Origin: Actinoalloteichus_B caeruleus
GTDB lineage: Bacteria; Actinomycetota; Actinomycetes; Mycobacteriales; Pseudonocardiaceae
DNA: 64,000 bases
Assembly (NCBI RefSeq): GCF_000718005.1
Contig: NZ_JODV01000003.1
Reading direction: 5' to 3' (one strand)
Positions 50,474 through 58,649 of this stretch are shown here, piece by piece. The position numbers were made by a program, and so were the translations under genes. The notes below the pieces were generated by a model. That model made no database searches. It saw nothing but the letters and a program-made list of their open reading frames with translations, and was not told the origin of the DNA. Positions within the stretch are counted from its first letter, which is position 1. Every line of letters starts with the position of its first letter.

Positions 50474-50655
50474 ACCGCCGCCCCTGATAGGGCGCGGCGG
50501 TCCGGTCAGGAGTTCCCCACCACCTCCTCGGGATTCCGGCGGACCTGACCGAGGTCCGGCGCACCCGGAGCCCGCCGCGACACCCCGGGAGGCGCGACCC
50601 GCCGTACGGCCGGTCACAAGGGGGCCGTGGAATTGGGGTGACTGGCCGGAGGCCT

Positions 50656-50661
50656 TAGCCT
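50656..50661 (+). promoter_or_regulatory. -10 element of a leaderless promoter (TAGCCT)
   Basis: TAGCCT, GGTGTG, then ATG 50668, 6-nt spacing. No purine-rich ribosome binding site is present. Confidence 0.6.
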
Positions 50662-50667
50662 GGTGTG

Positions 50668-52071
50668 ATGCCGGCCGACACCGCAGGGACCGATCCACGC
50701 GATCCGTCCGACCCCGAGCAGCCCGCCGAGGCCGGCGCGCGTCAGCACGAGGACGGTGACGGGACAGCCGCCGAGGAGAACGGGGAGCAGGAGGTCGACT
50801 GGGAGGGTCTGCCCGAACCGGTGCGGCTCCGCCTCGCCGAGATCTCCGCATCGGCGCTCGGCGGGCTCTCCCTCGCCGATGTCCCCCACCAGCTCCGTCC
50901 GGTGGCGAGGTTCACCCCGGCCAAACGGGCGCGGCTGGGCGCCGTGCCCCTGCTCGCGACGGTGCGGGCCAGCCCCGCGTTCCGGGCGGCGGTCGCGAAC
51001 TGGGCCCGCCGCAACCAACCCGAGTTGTTGGACGTGGGCCCGGAGGAACCAGCGGCCGCGGCCGCGGCCGGCCTGCTGGTGGGGGATCCCTCGGCGACCA
51101 GGCATGTCGAGGAGGTCGCGCGGCGGGTCGAGGACGCCCAGCTGCGGACCGAACGCGACGCGGCGTTGAACCAGATCGAACGTCTCACCGCCGAACTGGA
51201 GAGGGTGCGGGCGGCTCTCGACGAGGCGGAGGAAGCGGTTCGCGCGGCGCGGGCGACGAGCGAGTCGGATCTGGACCGGCTGCGTCGGCGGCTGCGGGAG
51301 CAGGGAACGCACCTGCGCGCGGCGAGGGACGAGGCCCTCGTGGCGCGGGAGGAGGCCGACCAGGCCCGCCGGGACGCCTCCGCGGCCGTGGAGCGGATGT
51401 CCGCGGAGCTGGAACGGGAACGGGAACGGACGGCGGCGGAACGGGTCCGCGCCGACCGGGCGGTGACCGACGCGGAGACCGCTCGTCAGGCCGCGCGGGA
51501 GGCCCGCCAGGCCGACGAGGTCCGACTGGCGCTCCTGGTGGACACCCTGGACGGTGCGGTCACCGGGTTGCGCAGGGAACTCGCGTTGGGTGGCAGCGGG
51601 CCTCGCCCCGCTGACCTGGTCGGCGGCGCGAGCCAGGCCCAGGGCGTCGGCCGGGTCGAGAACCCCGCCGCCCTGGACCGGCTCCTGGCGTTGCCGAGCG
51701 TGCACGTCGTGGTCGACGGCTACAACGTGACCAAGACCGGCTACCCCGACATCTCCCTGGCGCAACAACGGGATCGGCTCAACGGCCAGCTGGGGGCGCT
51801 GGCGGCCAGGACGGGAGCGGAGGTCACCGTCGTCTTCGACGGCGCGGGTGTGGTGGCGGTGCCGGTCGCCTCGGCGCGCGGGGTGCGGGTCCTCTTCAGC
51901 GACCCCGGTGTCCTGGCCGATGACGTGATCCGGGCACTGGTGGCGGCTGAGCCGGAGGGGCGCCCGGTGGTTGTGGTCACCTCCGACCGGGCCGTCGCCG
52001 ACTCGGTGCGGCGTCGGGGCGCCCACCCGGTGCCCTCCTCGGTCCTGCTGGCCCGGTTGAACCGGATCTGA
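50668..52071 (+). CDS. NYN-domain (YacP-like) RNase with coiled-coil region
   Basis: A 467-residue protein. An acidic N-terminus (1-45) leads to a helical domain (LPEPVRLRLAEISASALGGL to ANWARRNQPEL), then a long Glu/Arg/Ala coiled coil (about 145-295, heptad-like), and a C-terminal NYN/PIN-like domain: HVVVDGYNVTKTGYPD near 350 with its first Asp, EVTVVFDGAGVV, and VVVVTSDRAVADSVRRRGA with the distal Asp pair. This matches YacP/Rae1-type endoribonucleases acting on ribosome-bound or structured RNA, but the coiled coil is unusual for that group. ATG 50668 is chosen from the -10 spacing; GTG 50665 adjoins. Confidence 0.88.
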   Translation: MPADTAGTDPRDPSDPEQPAEAGARQHEDGDGTAAEENGEQEVDWEGLPEPVRLRLAEISASALGGLSLADVPHQLRPVARFTPAKRARLGAVPLLATVRASPAFRAAVANWARRNQPELLDVGPEEPAAAAAAGLLVGDPSATRHVEEVARRVEDAQLRTERDAALNQIERLTAELERVRAALDEAEEAVRAARATSESDLDRLRRRLREQGTHLRAARDEALVAREEADQARRDASAAVERMSAELERERERTAAERVRADRAVTDAETARQAAREARQADEVRLALLVDTLDGAVTGLRRELALGGSGPRPADLVGGASQAQGVGRVENPAALDRLLALPSVHVVVDGYNVTKTGYPDISLAQQRDRLNGQLGALAARTGAEVTVVFDGAGVVAVPVASARGVRVLFSDPGVLADDVIRALVAAEPEGRPVVVVTSDRAVADSVRRRGAHPVPSSVLLARLNRI

Positions 52072-52231
52072 CCCGCCCGCTCCGCCCACCCGTCCCAGGT
52101 GGACCGACCGACCGAGGGTTCGGCACCCGGCGGGGGTGGGCCGGTCGACCGGCACCGGGTTCCGGCGATCGGGTCGACGTGTCCGGAGCTGTCGTGCGTG
52201 GACGCGGGGGCCGGTGCCGTGAGGTGGCCGG

Positions 52232-52274
52232 CGTGGTCACCACACTCGCCGTACCCGTGGTCACCACGCTCGCC
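52232..52274. repeat. Direct repeat of a 19-mer containing the palindrome GTGGTCACCAC
   Basis: CGTGGTCACCACACTCGCC (52232-52250) and CGTGGTCACCACGCTCGCC (52256-52274) differ at one base and are 24 bp apart, just over two helical turns. Each contains an 11-bp palindrome. They may be tandem operator sites for a dimeric regulator. Confidence 0.6.
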
Positions 52275-52516
52275 ACGGTCCGTGTCGGGCGCGCGGGTTG
52301 CGTGCCGGTGACAATGCACACAGGGCGATTCGTCGTGGTCGTCGCCTGATGTGTGGAGCGACGCGGACGCCCAGGTCACGCTTCCAAGATCATCGGAACG
52401 GACCGTGGTCGATCTTCACCCGTTCCGGATCTTGTGCATGTTTTCACGATTTCCCTTGTCCGATGGTGGACTCAGGGCGCGGGGCCTCGTAGCCTATCCG
52501 AGACCTAGCGGCGGGC

Positions 52517-52536
52517 AGCCGCCCAGAAGGGCGGCT
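52517..52536 (+). other. Hairpin in the presumed ripC leader
   Basis: AGCCGCCC and GGGCGGCT form a perfect 8-bp stem with an AGAA tetraloop-like loop. No T run follows, so it is more likely a stability or regulatory element than a terminator. Confidence 0.45.
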
Positions 52537-52694
52537 CTGCTGGTCACCGCCACATCAGCGAGTCGGGGAGCTGAGCCGGTCTCGCGCGTCGGCGGGTCCG
52601 ACCGGGCATCGAGTGCCGGTCCGGGCCGGATGAGGACCGATGCCGCGGACATCTCCGGTCGGCGGTCAGACAACGTAAAGGAGTTGCGTGCGAC

Positions 52695-53747
52695 GTGGCT
52701 TCGCATCGACGGAACCGCACGATGCGCGGTGCCTTAGCCGCCACCGCGGTCGCGGTGGCTCTGAGCCTCTTCCCCACGCCCGCTCTCGCCCAGGACTTCG
52801 ACACCAAGGACGAGGCGGTAGCCAGGCTCCAGGAACTCCACGAGGAAGCGGTCGCCGTCACGGAGGAGCTGCACCAGGCCAACGACGAGTTGGAGGCCCG
52901 GCGCGAGGAGCTGCGTGAGGCGACCGAGGACGCCGAGCAGGCGACCCGGACGGCCGAGCAGGCGCTGGCCGAACAGGAGACCTTCCGCGACGAGGTGGAC
53001 CAGCTGGCGAGCGCCTCCTACCAGGGCGCCCGGTTCAACAAGCTGTCGGCCCTGCTGGTGGCCGACGACCCGGAGGTCTTCCTCCAGCAGCTCTCCGCGC
53101 TCGACGTCCTCGCCAACGGCAACCGCAGGGCGATGGACCGCCTCTCCGCCGTGGTGACCCAGGCCAGCGACGCCGAGCAGGCGGCCGACGAAGCCAGGGC
53201 CGCCGCGGAGGAGGCCGAGGCCGAGGCGGTCCGGATCGAGTCCGAGCTGGGCGCCAAGCAGGAGGCGATGGACGCCAAGATCGCCGAGGTCCAGTCCTTC
53301 ATCGACCAGAAGGAAGCCGAGGAGCTCCAGGTCCAGATGCCTGGCGTCGGCGAGGGCCAGACCGACTACGGGCAGGTGCCGCCGGGAAGCGGCACCGGGG
53401 CGCAGGCGGCGAACGTCGCGCTGGGCAAGCAGGGCACGCCGTACGTGTACGGCGCGACCGGCCCGGGCACCTTCGACTGCTCCGGTCTCGTCCAGTGGGC
53501 CTACGCCCAGGTGGGCATCGGCGTCCCCCGCAACAGCAGGGCGCAGGCGGCGGCCGGTGTTCCGGTGTCGCGGGCCCAGCTGGCCCCGGGCGACATCATC
53601 GCCTACGGCAGCCCCGTGCACCACGTCTCCATGTACGTGGGCGGCGGCAACGTCGTGCACGCCCCCACCACGGGCGACGTGGTGAAGGTCGTGCCGATCG
53701 ACCGCGCGTCGAGCAGTCCCGTCACCGCGATGCGACGGGTCGCCTGA
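52695..53747 (+). CDS. Secreted NlpC/P60 peptidoglycan endopeptidase (RipC-like)
   Basis: Cleaves peptide stems of peptidoglycan outside the membrane during division and growth. The 350-residue precursor has a Sec signal (RRNRTMRGALAATAVAVALS, cleaved near ALA-QD at about 32), a long coiled coil (about 38-205; Glu/Ala-rich with QLASASYQGARFNKLSALL, the part that in relatives is controlled by FtsEX), a linker, and the catalytic domain with Cys 262 (FDCSGLVQWAY), His 310 (PVHHVSMYVGGG) and HAPTTGDVV. GTG 52695 has AAAGGAG 11 nt upstream. A strong terminator follows. Confidence 0.95.
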   Translation: MASHRRNRTMRGALAATAVAVALSLFPTPALAQDFDTKDEAVARLQELHEEAVAVTEELHQANDELEARREELREATEDAEQATRTAEQALAEQETFRDEVDQLASASYQGARFNKLSALLVADDPEVFLQQLSALDVLANGNRRAMDRLSAVVTQASDAEQAADEARAAAEEAEAEAVRIESELGAKQEAMDAKIAEVQSFIDQKEAEELQVQMPGVGEGQTDYGQVPPGSGTGAQAANVALGKQGTPYVYGATGPGTFDCSGLVQWAYAQVGIGVPRNSRAQAAAGVPVSRAQLAPGDIIAYGSPVHHVSMYVGGGNVVHAPTTGDVVKVVPIDRASSSPVTAMRRVA

Positions 53748-53783
53748 GCGCGAGCCGCTCCCGGCGGAGCGGCGGTGGAGTCC

Positions 53784-53819
53784 GGTGGGGCGCGGGAGGT
53801 CTTCCTCCCGCGCCCCACC
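53784..53819 (+). terminator. Hairpin terminator after ripC
   Basis: A perfect 16-bp stem (53784-53799 with 53804-53819) with a TCTT loop, 37 bases past the stop. The remaining bases to 54229 hold only the promoter region of the small zinc-motif gene. Confidence 0.8.
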
Positions 53820-54115
53820 GCCGTGCGGGGGCTGGGCATCCGGGGTGAGGTGGTCCTGGTCGCCCTCGAACCGCTGGGTCGGTAGGGAGTCGTGCCGGCC
53901 GGGGCCGGCGCTCCCGCCGGGCCGTCCCTCCTCCGGCGCCGTGCCCGTCCGCCCACGGGTCGGTTCGCTCCCGCGTCGTGCGCCCCCACGCCGTCCCTGG
54001 CGCGCGGCCGAACCCCTGATGATTCGGAGCCGAACGGAGCAGGGTTTGGTCCTACTGATCGACTGGGGAAGCACTTCGTCGCGCCAGATCGGCCGCCCAC
54101 CGACAACCGGGCCGA

Positions 54116-54161
54116 AGTGACAGCGCAGAGGTACCTCGGTGTCACTGAGAGTCGCTACTCT
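54116..54161 (+). promoter_or_regulatory. Promoter with inverted repeat before the 38-residue gene
   Basis: TACTCT (54156-54161) can serve as -10. Upstream lie AGTGACA (54116-54122) and its inverse TGTCACT (54140-54146), with the 10-bp palindrome GAGGTACCTC (54128-54137) between them, all over the -35 region. This suggests repressor control. Transcription would start near 54168, about 60 nt before the ATG. Confidence 0.45.
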
Positions 54162-54229
54162 CGGGGCGGCCTCGGCGTGGTCGGAGCGTTCCCCGGCGGC
54201 AGCGCGACCGGGGGTAGGGAGGGGCGCTG

Positions 54230-54346
54230 ATGCTGATGTCGATGCTGCTCGCGATCATGTGCGGTCCGTGCAACGGTTCCGGCGTGATCCACACCAGGGA
54301 GGGCGCGGTCACGTGTCCCTGGTGCAAGGGTGACGGCGACCGGTGA
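54230..54346 (+). CDS. 38-residue protein with two CxxCxGxG motifs
   Basis: A very small protein whose ATG 54230 has a good GGGAGGGG 6 nt upstream. After a Met-rich hydrophobic start (MLMSMLLAIM) it has C11-x2-C14-x-G-x-G and C29-x2-C32-x-G-x-G, the pair of half-sites that build one zinc centre in the DnaJ cysteine-rich domain. So it is a minimal zinc knuckle, perhaps an anchoring or RNA/protein-binding peptide. Internal ATGs at 54236, 54242 and 54257 are alternatives. It is oriented toward the Cys-containing gene at 54381-54692, 34 bp away. I recognise such short CxxCxGxG proteins only as unnamed actinobacterial hypotheticals. Confidence 0.75.
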   Translation: MLMSMLLAIMCGPCNGSGVIHTREGAVTCPWCKGDGDR

Positions 54347-54380
54347 GCCCGGGACGTCCCGCCGGGCGAGCCGCGAGGAC

Positions 54381-54692
54381 TCAGTCGTCGTCCGCGTCGT
54401 CACCGAGGTACGGGGCCTGCGGCGGCGTCTCGTCCGCGTGGGCCAGTGCCCACCGCACGCAGGCGGCGCAGCGGGGGACGTGGGGACTGGCGTCCGATGG
54501 GGCGGGCCAGACCACGTCGCCGCACATCGCGCGGTAGCCCTCTGGCTCGGTCGGGCGTCCGATGTGGTGTGGCAGGATCCCGTGCCGCACCGGGCGGTCG
54601 TGCGGCCGTAGCCACCACAACGGGTACTCCCGCCTGGTTCGGCTCGGGGCGGTCCGCTCCGGCTTCCCCCACAGCCTCCGAAGCGCTCCCAT
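54381..54692 (-). CDS. Conserved small Cys- and Trp-rich protein of unknown function
   Basis: A 103-residue basic protein. It begins GALRRLWGKPERTAPSRTRRE, continues YPLWWLRPHDRPVRHGILPHH, and has a metal-type arrangement in its second half: AMCGDVVWPAP followed by PHVPRCAACVRWALAHADE (Cys, then C-x2-C). The end is acidic (LGDDADDD). Function unknown. ATG 54692 has TACCGT 6 nt upstream, so it is probably leaderless. It is divergent from pimB and convergent with the 38-residue zinc-motif gene. Confidence 0.78.
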   Translation of the reverse strand: MGALRRLWGKPERTAPSRTRREYPLWWLRPHDRPVRHGILPHHIGRPTEPEGYRAMCGDVVWPAPSDASPHVPRCAACVRWALAHADETPPQAPYLGDDADDD

Positions 54693-54698
54693 GCACCA

Positions 54699-54704
54699 AC
54701 GGTA
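54699..54704 (-). promoter_or_regulatory. -10 element of a leaderless promoter (TACCGT)
   Basis: Minus-strand TACCGT, TGGTGC, then ATG 54692, 6-nt spacing. Confidence 0.6.
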
Positions 54705-54839
54705 GCCGATCTTCGCGGCGTGGCCTGGCGTTGTCACGCGGGTGAGGGGTGGGAGCGCGCGAACGTGGCGTGGCCCGGGCCGCTCCCGGACGTCCCGCCC
54801 GCCTTCCGCGCGCCGGCCCTGGCCGCCCGGCCCGCCGTG

Positions 54840-54845
54840 TACCCT
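54840..54845 (+). promoter_or_regulatory. -10 element of a leaderless pimB promoter (TACCCT)
   Basis: TACCCT, CGCCCG, then GTG 54852, 6-nt spacing. It also shows that the open frame from 54720 is not the true start. Confidence 0.6.
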
Positions 54846-54851
54846 CGCCCG

Positions 54852-55988
54852 GTGCGCCGCACGTTGCTGGTCACCAACGACTTCCCGCCCCGCCCCGGTG
54901 GCATCCAGGCCTACCTGCACGCCCTCGCCAGCGCGCTCCCCCCGGACGACCTCGTCGTCTACGCACCGGCGTGGCGCGGCCCGGGGGAGTCCGCTACCGA
55001 GTTCGACGCCCGCCAGCCCTTCGAGGTGGTGCGCCACCCCGGCGGGCTGATGTTGCCCACGCCGGACGTGTCGCGTCGGGCCAGGGACATCGCTCGTGCG
55101 CGGGGCTGCGAGGTGGCCTGGTTCGGAGCGGCGGCCCCGCTCGCCCTGTTGGGGCCGTCGTTGCGGGAGGCCGGGGTGCACCGTGTCCTGGCCAGCACGC
55201 ACGGGCACGAGGTCGGCTGGTCCATGCTCCCGGGGAGCCGGCAGGCGCTCCGCCGCATCGGCGACGGCGCGGACGTGATCACCTATGTCAGCCGGTACAC
55301 CAGGTCCCGGTTCGCCGCCGCGTTCGGGAGGTGGGCCGCGCTCGAACACCTCCCGTCCGGTGTGGACTCGACGGTGTTCCGCCCCGACCCGGCGGCCCGG
55401 GCCGAGATCCGCTCCCGTTACGGCCTGGGGGACCGCCCGGTCGTCGTCTGCGTCTCCCGCCTGGTGCGGCGCAAGGGGCAGGACGTGCTCGTCGGCGCGC
55501 TGCGCGGAATCCGGCGGCGCGTTCCCGGTGCGGCGTTGCTGATCGTCGGGGGTGGCCCCGACGAGGCCCGGCTGCGCGGGCTCGCCGCGCGGCACGGGGT
55601 GGACGAGCACGTGGTGCTGACCGGTTCGGTGCCCTGGGCGGAACTGCCCGCGCACTACGCGGCCGGCGACGTCTTCGCCATGCCCTGCCGCACCCGAGGT
55701 CGCGGCCTGGACGTCGAGGGGCTGGGCATCGTGTACCTGGAGGCGTCGGCGACCGGGCTGCCCGTGGTGGCCGGCGACTCCGGCGGCGCGCCCGAGACCG
55801 TGCGGGACGGAGTCACCGGGCACGTCGTCGACGGGCGCGACCTGGCGGCCGTCGAGGGCAGGGTCGGGGACCTGCTCGCCGACCCGGAGCGGGCCAGGGC
55901 GATGGGGGAGGCCGGTAGGCGGTGGACGGTCAGCCACTGGCGGTGGGAGGCCCTGGCGGGACGGCTGACCTCGCTCATCCGGGGCTGA
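54852..55988 (+). CDS. pimB: GT4 glycosyltransferase, PimB-type mannosyltransferase
   Basis: Transfers the second mannose from GDP-mannose to phosphatidylinositol mannoside at the inner membrane face, a step toward PIMs and lipoarabinomannan. The 378-residue GT-B protein starts VRRTLLVTNDFPPRPGGIQAY, nearly the M. tuberculosis PimB (Rv2188c) start, and carries the donor-site pattern SRLVRRKGQDVL near 205 and the EX7E motif EGLGIVYLEASATGLPVVAG near 290. No signal or membrane helix is seen. GTG 54852 is fixed by its -10 element. Convergent with the fadD15-like gene, as in M. tuberculosis. Confidence 0.93.
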   Translation: MRRTLLVTNDFPPRPGGIQAYLHALASALPPDDLVVYAPAWRGPGESATEFDARQPFEVVRHPGGLMLPTPDVSRRARDIARARGCEVAWFGAAAPLALLGPSLREAGVHRVLASTHGHEVGWSMLPGSRQALRRIGDGADVITYVSRYTRSRFAAAFGRWAALEHLPSGVDSTVFRPDPAARAEIRSRYGLGDRPVVVCVSRLVRRKGQDVLVGALRGIRRRVPGAALLIVGGGPDEARLRGLAARHGVDEHVVLTGSVPWAELPAHYAAGDVFAMPCRTRGRGLDVEGLGIVYLEASATGLPVVAGDSGGAPETVRDGVTGHVVDGRDLAAVEGRVGDLLADPERARAMGEAGRRWTVSHWRWEALAGRLTSLIRG

Positions 55989-56094
55989 TCGACCGTGACC
56001 GAGGCGGTCGTCGAGCTGTCGTGGCGCGGCGGGCGCGGTGCGCGGACGGGCACCGCCGGCCGGGGGAGCGCCGGGCGTCGACCCGCGGTGGGTG

Positions 56095-57942
56095 TCAGCG
56101 CCGGTACAGCTCCTCGATCTCGGCCGCGTAGCGTTCCGCCACCACGGCCCGCCGGACCTTGAGGCTCGGGGTGAGCTCACCGCCCTCCTCGGAGAAGTCG
56201 ACGTCGAGCAGCGTGAACTTCTTGACGGACTCCGCGGCCGAGACCGCGCGGTTCGCCTCGTCCACCGCGCGTCCCACCTCCGCCCGCACCTTCGGGTCGG
56301 TGATGAGCCCGGCCCGGTCCTCCCCGGCCACGCCGTGCTCCTCGCACCAGGCGCGGAGCGCCTCGACGTCCAGGGTGAGCAGCGCTCCGACGAACGGGCG
56401 TCCCTCCCCGACCACCAGCGCCTCCGCGATGAGCGGGTGGGCGCGCAACCGGTCCTCCAGGACGGCGGGGGCCACGTTCTTGCCCGCGGCGGTGACGATG
56501 ATGTCCTTCTTGCGGTCGGTGATCCGCAGGAACCCGTCCTGGTCCAGTTCGCCGAGATCCCCGGTGTGGAACCAGCCGTCGCCGAACGCCGTCCGCGTCG
56601 CCTCGGGGTCGTTCCAGTAGCGCTCGGCGACGATCTCGCCGCGCACCAGGATCTCGCCGGAGTCGTCCACCCGGATGGTCGTGCCAGGAAGCGGGCGGCC
56701 CACCGAGCCGACCCGGGTCGCCCCGAAGGTGTTGACGCTGGCCGCGGCCGAGGTCTCCGTCAGCCCGTAACCCTCCAACACGGGAAGGCCGACACCCCGG
56801 AAGAAGTGGACCAGCCGCTCGTTGAGGGGGGCTCCTCCCGAGATCGCGGCCAGGCACCGCCCCCCGGGGGCGGCGCGCAGCCTCCGGTACACCAGCCGGT
56901 CGAACACCGCGTGCCGCAGCCGGAGCCCCAGCGGGACCCCCGCGCGGTCCCGGGCCCGACTGTGGGCGACGGCCGTCTCCGCGGCCAGGTCGAAGATCCT
57001 GGTGCGGCCCGCCGCCCTGGCCCGCTCGCGGGCGCCCTGGTAGATCTTCTCGAAGACACGGGGGACCCCGACCATCACCGTCGGGCGGAAGGTGCGCAGG
57101 TCGCTCATGAGGTCCCTGGTGTCCGGGCTGTGCCCGAGCGTGGTCCTGGAGTGGATGGCGGCGATCGAGGTCGCCCGGGCCAGGACATGGGCGAGGGGGA
57201 GGAACATCAGCAGTGAATTGCCCGGCCGCAGCAGTTCGGGAGCGCAGGCCATCTCGGCCCTGGCCTGGGCCAACAGGTTGCGGTGCGAGAGCACGGCCCC
57301 CTTCGGCCGCCCGGTCGTGCCCGAGGTGTAGATCACGGTGGCCGGGTCGTCGGCCCGCACCGCCCGAGCGCGGGCGTGGACCTCCGCCTCGGGGACCGCC
57401 CCGCCGCCGTCGACGAGGGCGGTGACGAGGCCGTCCACGCCGACCGCGGCCGTCGGAGATGGCGGGGCGGGTGCGTCGCCGGCCGCCGCCGGGTCATCGA
57501 ACCGCCACACGGACACCAGCTGGGGCAGGTCGGCCCGTACCTCCTCCAACCGGTCCAGGTGGTCGTCGGACTCGACCACCACCAGTCGAGCCCCCGAGTC
57601 GGAGAGGATCCACCGGATCTGCTCGGGGGACGAGGTCTCGTACACGGGGACCACCACGCCCCCGGCCGCCCACACCGCGAAGTCGAACAGGGTCCACTCG
57701 TACCGGGTGCGGGACATCAGCGCGACCCGGTCACCGGGCTGGATGCCGGTGGCGACCAGCCCCCTCGCGGCGGCGAGCACCTCGGCCGCGAACTCGGCGG
57801 CGGTCACGTCCACCCACGCCCCCCGCACCCTGCGGCGCAGGCTGACCGCGCCGGCGAACCGGTCCGCGTTGGCCCACACCACGTCGGTGAGGTTCTCCTC
57901 CTCCTGCACGGTGGAGCTGGCGGGGACGGTGAACTCACGCAC
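56095..57942 (-). CDS. fadD15: Long-chain acyl-CoA ligase (FadD15-like)
   Basis: AMP-forming ligase that activates fatty acids to acyl-CoA. The 615 residues include the ATP motif VIYTSGTTGRPKGAVLSH near residue 210, the YGLTETSAAASVN motif near 395, DGWFHTGDLGELD, the hinge ITDRKKDIIVTAAGKNVAP near 475 and the C-terminal Lys domain ending LTPSLKVRRAVV. Such proteins are long-chain specific and membrane-associated without helices. GTG 57942 has GAGGAGG at 7 nt. It is divergent from an SRPBCC gene; the synteny suggests supply of acyl chains for envelope lipids. Confidence 0.94.
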   Translation of the reverse strand: MREFTVPASSTVQEEENLTDVVWANADRFAGAVSLRRRVRGAWVDVTAAEFAAEVLAAARGLVATGIQPGDRVALMSRTRYEWTLFDFAVWAAGGVVVPVYETSSPEQIRWILSDSGARLVVVESDDHLDRLEEVRADLPQLVSVWRFDDPAAAGDAPAPPSPTAAVGVDGLVTALVDGGGAVPEAEVHARARAVRADDPATVIYTSGTTGRPKGAVLSHRNLLAQARAEMACAPELLRPGNSLLMFLPLAHVLARATSIAAIHSRTTLGHSPDTRDLMSDLRTFRPTVMVGVPRVFEKIYQGARERARAAGRTRIFDLAAETAVAHSRARDRAGVPLGLRLRHAVFDRLVYRRLRAAPGGRCLAAISGGAPLNERLVHFFRGVGLPVLEGYGLTETSAAASVNTFGATRVGSVGRPLPGTTIRVDDSGEILVRGEIVAERYWNDPEATRTAFGDGWFHTGDLGELDQDGFLRITDRKKDIIVTAAGKNVAPAVLEDRLRAHPLIAEALVVGEGRPFVGALLTLDVEALRAWCEEHGVAGEDRAGLITDPKVRAEVGRAVDEANRAVSAAESVKKFTLLDVDFSEEGGELTPSLKVRRAVVAERYAAEIEELYRR

Positions 57943-58136
57943 AGGTGCCTCCTCGCGGGCTCGTGCTCTCGCCCGTCAACCGCGACCCGACGGGAGTCGG
58001 CTCGCCCGGTTCCCCGCTCCGACCGAGGTCACCTCGTCCGGCGGGTGGGCCGCACGGCCATTCTGCCGTTCCGCCGAGGAGGGCCGATGCCGGGGCGAAC
58101 CCCGCACCGGGCCCGCTTCTGCCACGCTGTCCGACT

Positions 58137-58565
58137 ATGCCCGTGGTCGACATCGCCGACGACACCTTCCTCACCGTGCCGCCCGAGGTGGCCGCCTCGA
58201 CGCTCGGCGACGAGCGGCGCTGGGCCGGTTGGTGGCCCGGTCTCCTGCTGCGGGTGGAGGAGGACCGGGGGACGGAGGGGGTGCGGTGGCGGGTCGACGG
58301 GCCGCTGGTCGGCACGATGGAGGTGTGGCTGGAACCCGTGCTCGACGGCACCGTGCTGCACTACTTCCTGCGGGCCGACCCGGTGGTGCCGTCCTGGTGG
58401 CCCACCGCGCTGCTCCCACTGGCGCACGCCGTCGCCCGGGACCGGTGGCGGGCCCGGGGGCGCGCGGTGGCCCTCGCGGTTCGCGGTGAGCTCGACGGCA
58501 CCCGGCCGCCCGGCGTTGACCCGGCCCGCCGAACCGGGGGCGGCGGCCAGCCGGAGCGGGGCTGA
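58137..58565 (+). CDS. SRPBCC/polyketide-cyclase-like protein
   Basis: A 142-residue protein with the START/Bet v1 (SRPBCC) pattern: MPVVDIADDTFLTVPPEVAA, a Trp-rich turn RRWAGWWPGLLLRV, strands GVRWRVDGPLVGTMEVWLEP and GTVLHYFLRADPV, and a long C-terminal helix ARDRWRARGRAVALAVRGEL. Such folds bind hydrophobic ligands; none is known here. ATG 58137 is chosen; GTG 58143 is close. In the position of Rv2186c, divergent from the ligase and 84 bp before the phosphoesterase. Confidence 0.82.
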   Translation: MPVVDIADDTFLTVPPEVAASTLGDERRWAGWWPGLLLRVEEDRGTEGVRWRVDGPLVGTMEVWLEPVLDGTVLHYFLRADPVVPSWWPTALLPLAHAVARDRWRARGRAVALAVRGELDGTRPPGVDPARRTGGGGQPERG

Positions 58566-58637
58566 GCGCGCGGCGTTCCCACCACTGGGACCACCGCGAG
58601 TCGACGACATCCCGGCGTCATCCGACCAGCCAGTGGG

Positions 58638-58643
58638 TAGGTT
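58638..58643 (+). promoter_or_regulatory. -10 element of a leaderless promoter (TAGGTT)
   Basis: TAGGTT, CGGGGC, then GTG 58650, 6-nt spacing. Confidence 0.55.
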
Positions 58644-58649
58644 CGGGGC

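Larger units (their letters stand above)
52072..52694. other. Long non-coding interval upstream of ripC
   Basis: No credible gene lies in these 623 bp. It holds two near-identical 19-bp repeats (52232-52274), an AT-richer patch (about 52376-52465), a possible -10 TAGCCT at 52488-52493 and a leader hairpin at 52517-52536. A leader of nearly 200 nt before ripC is therefore likely. I do not see the conserved core of the ydaO (cyclic di-AMP) riboswitch that often precedes such genes. Confidence 0.6.

Noticed and set aside
52072..52694. Cyclic-di-AMP (ydaO) riboswitch before the NlpC/P60 gene
   Set aside because: The conserved core, including the CCGACAGCTAACC-type 3' segment and the GGGGTNAATC-type element, is not present.
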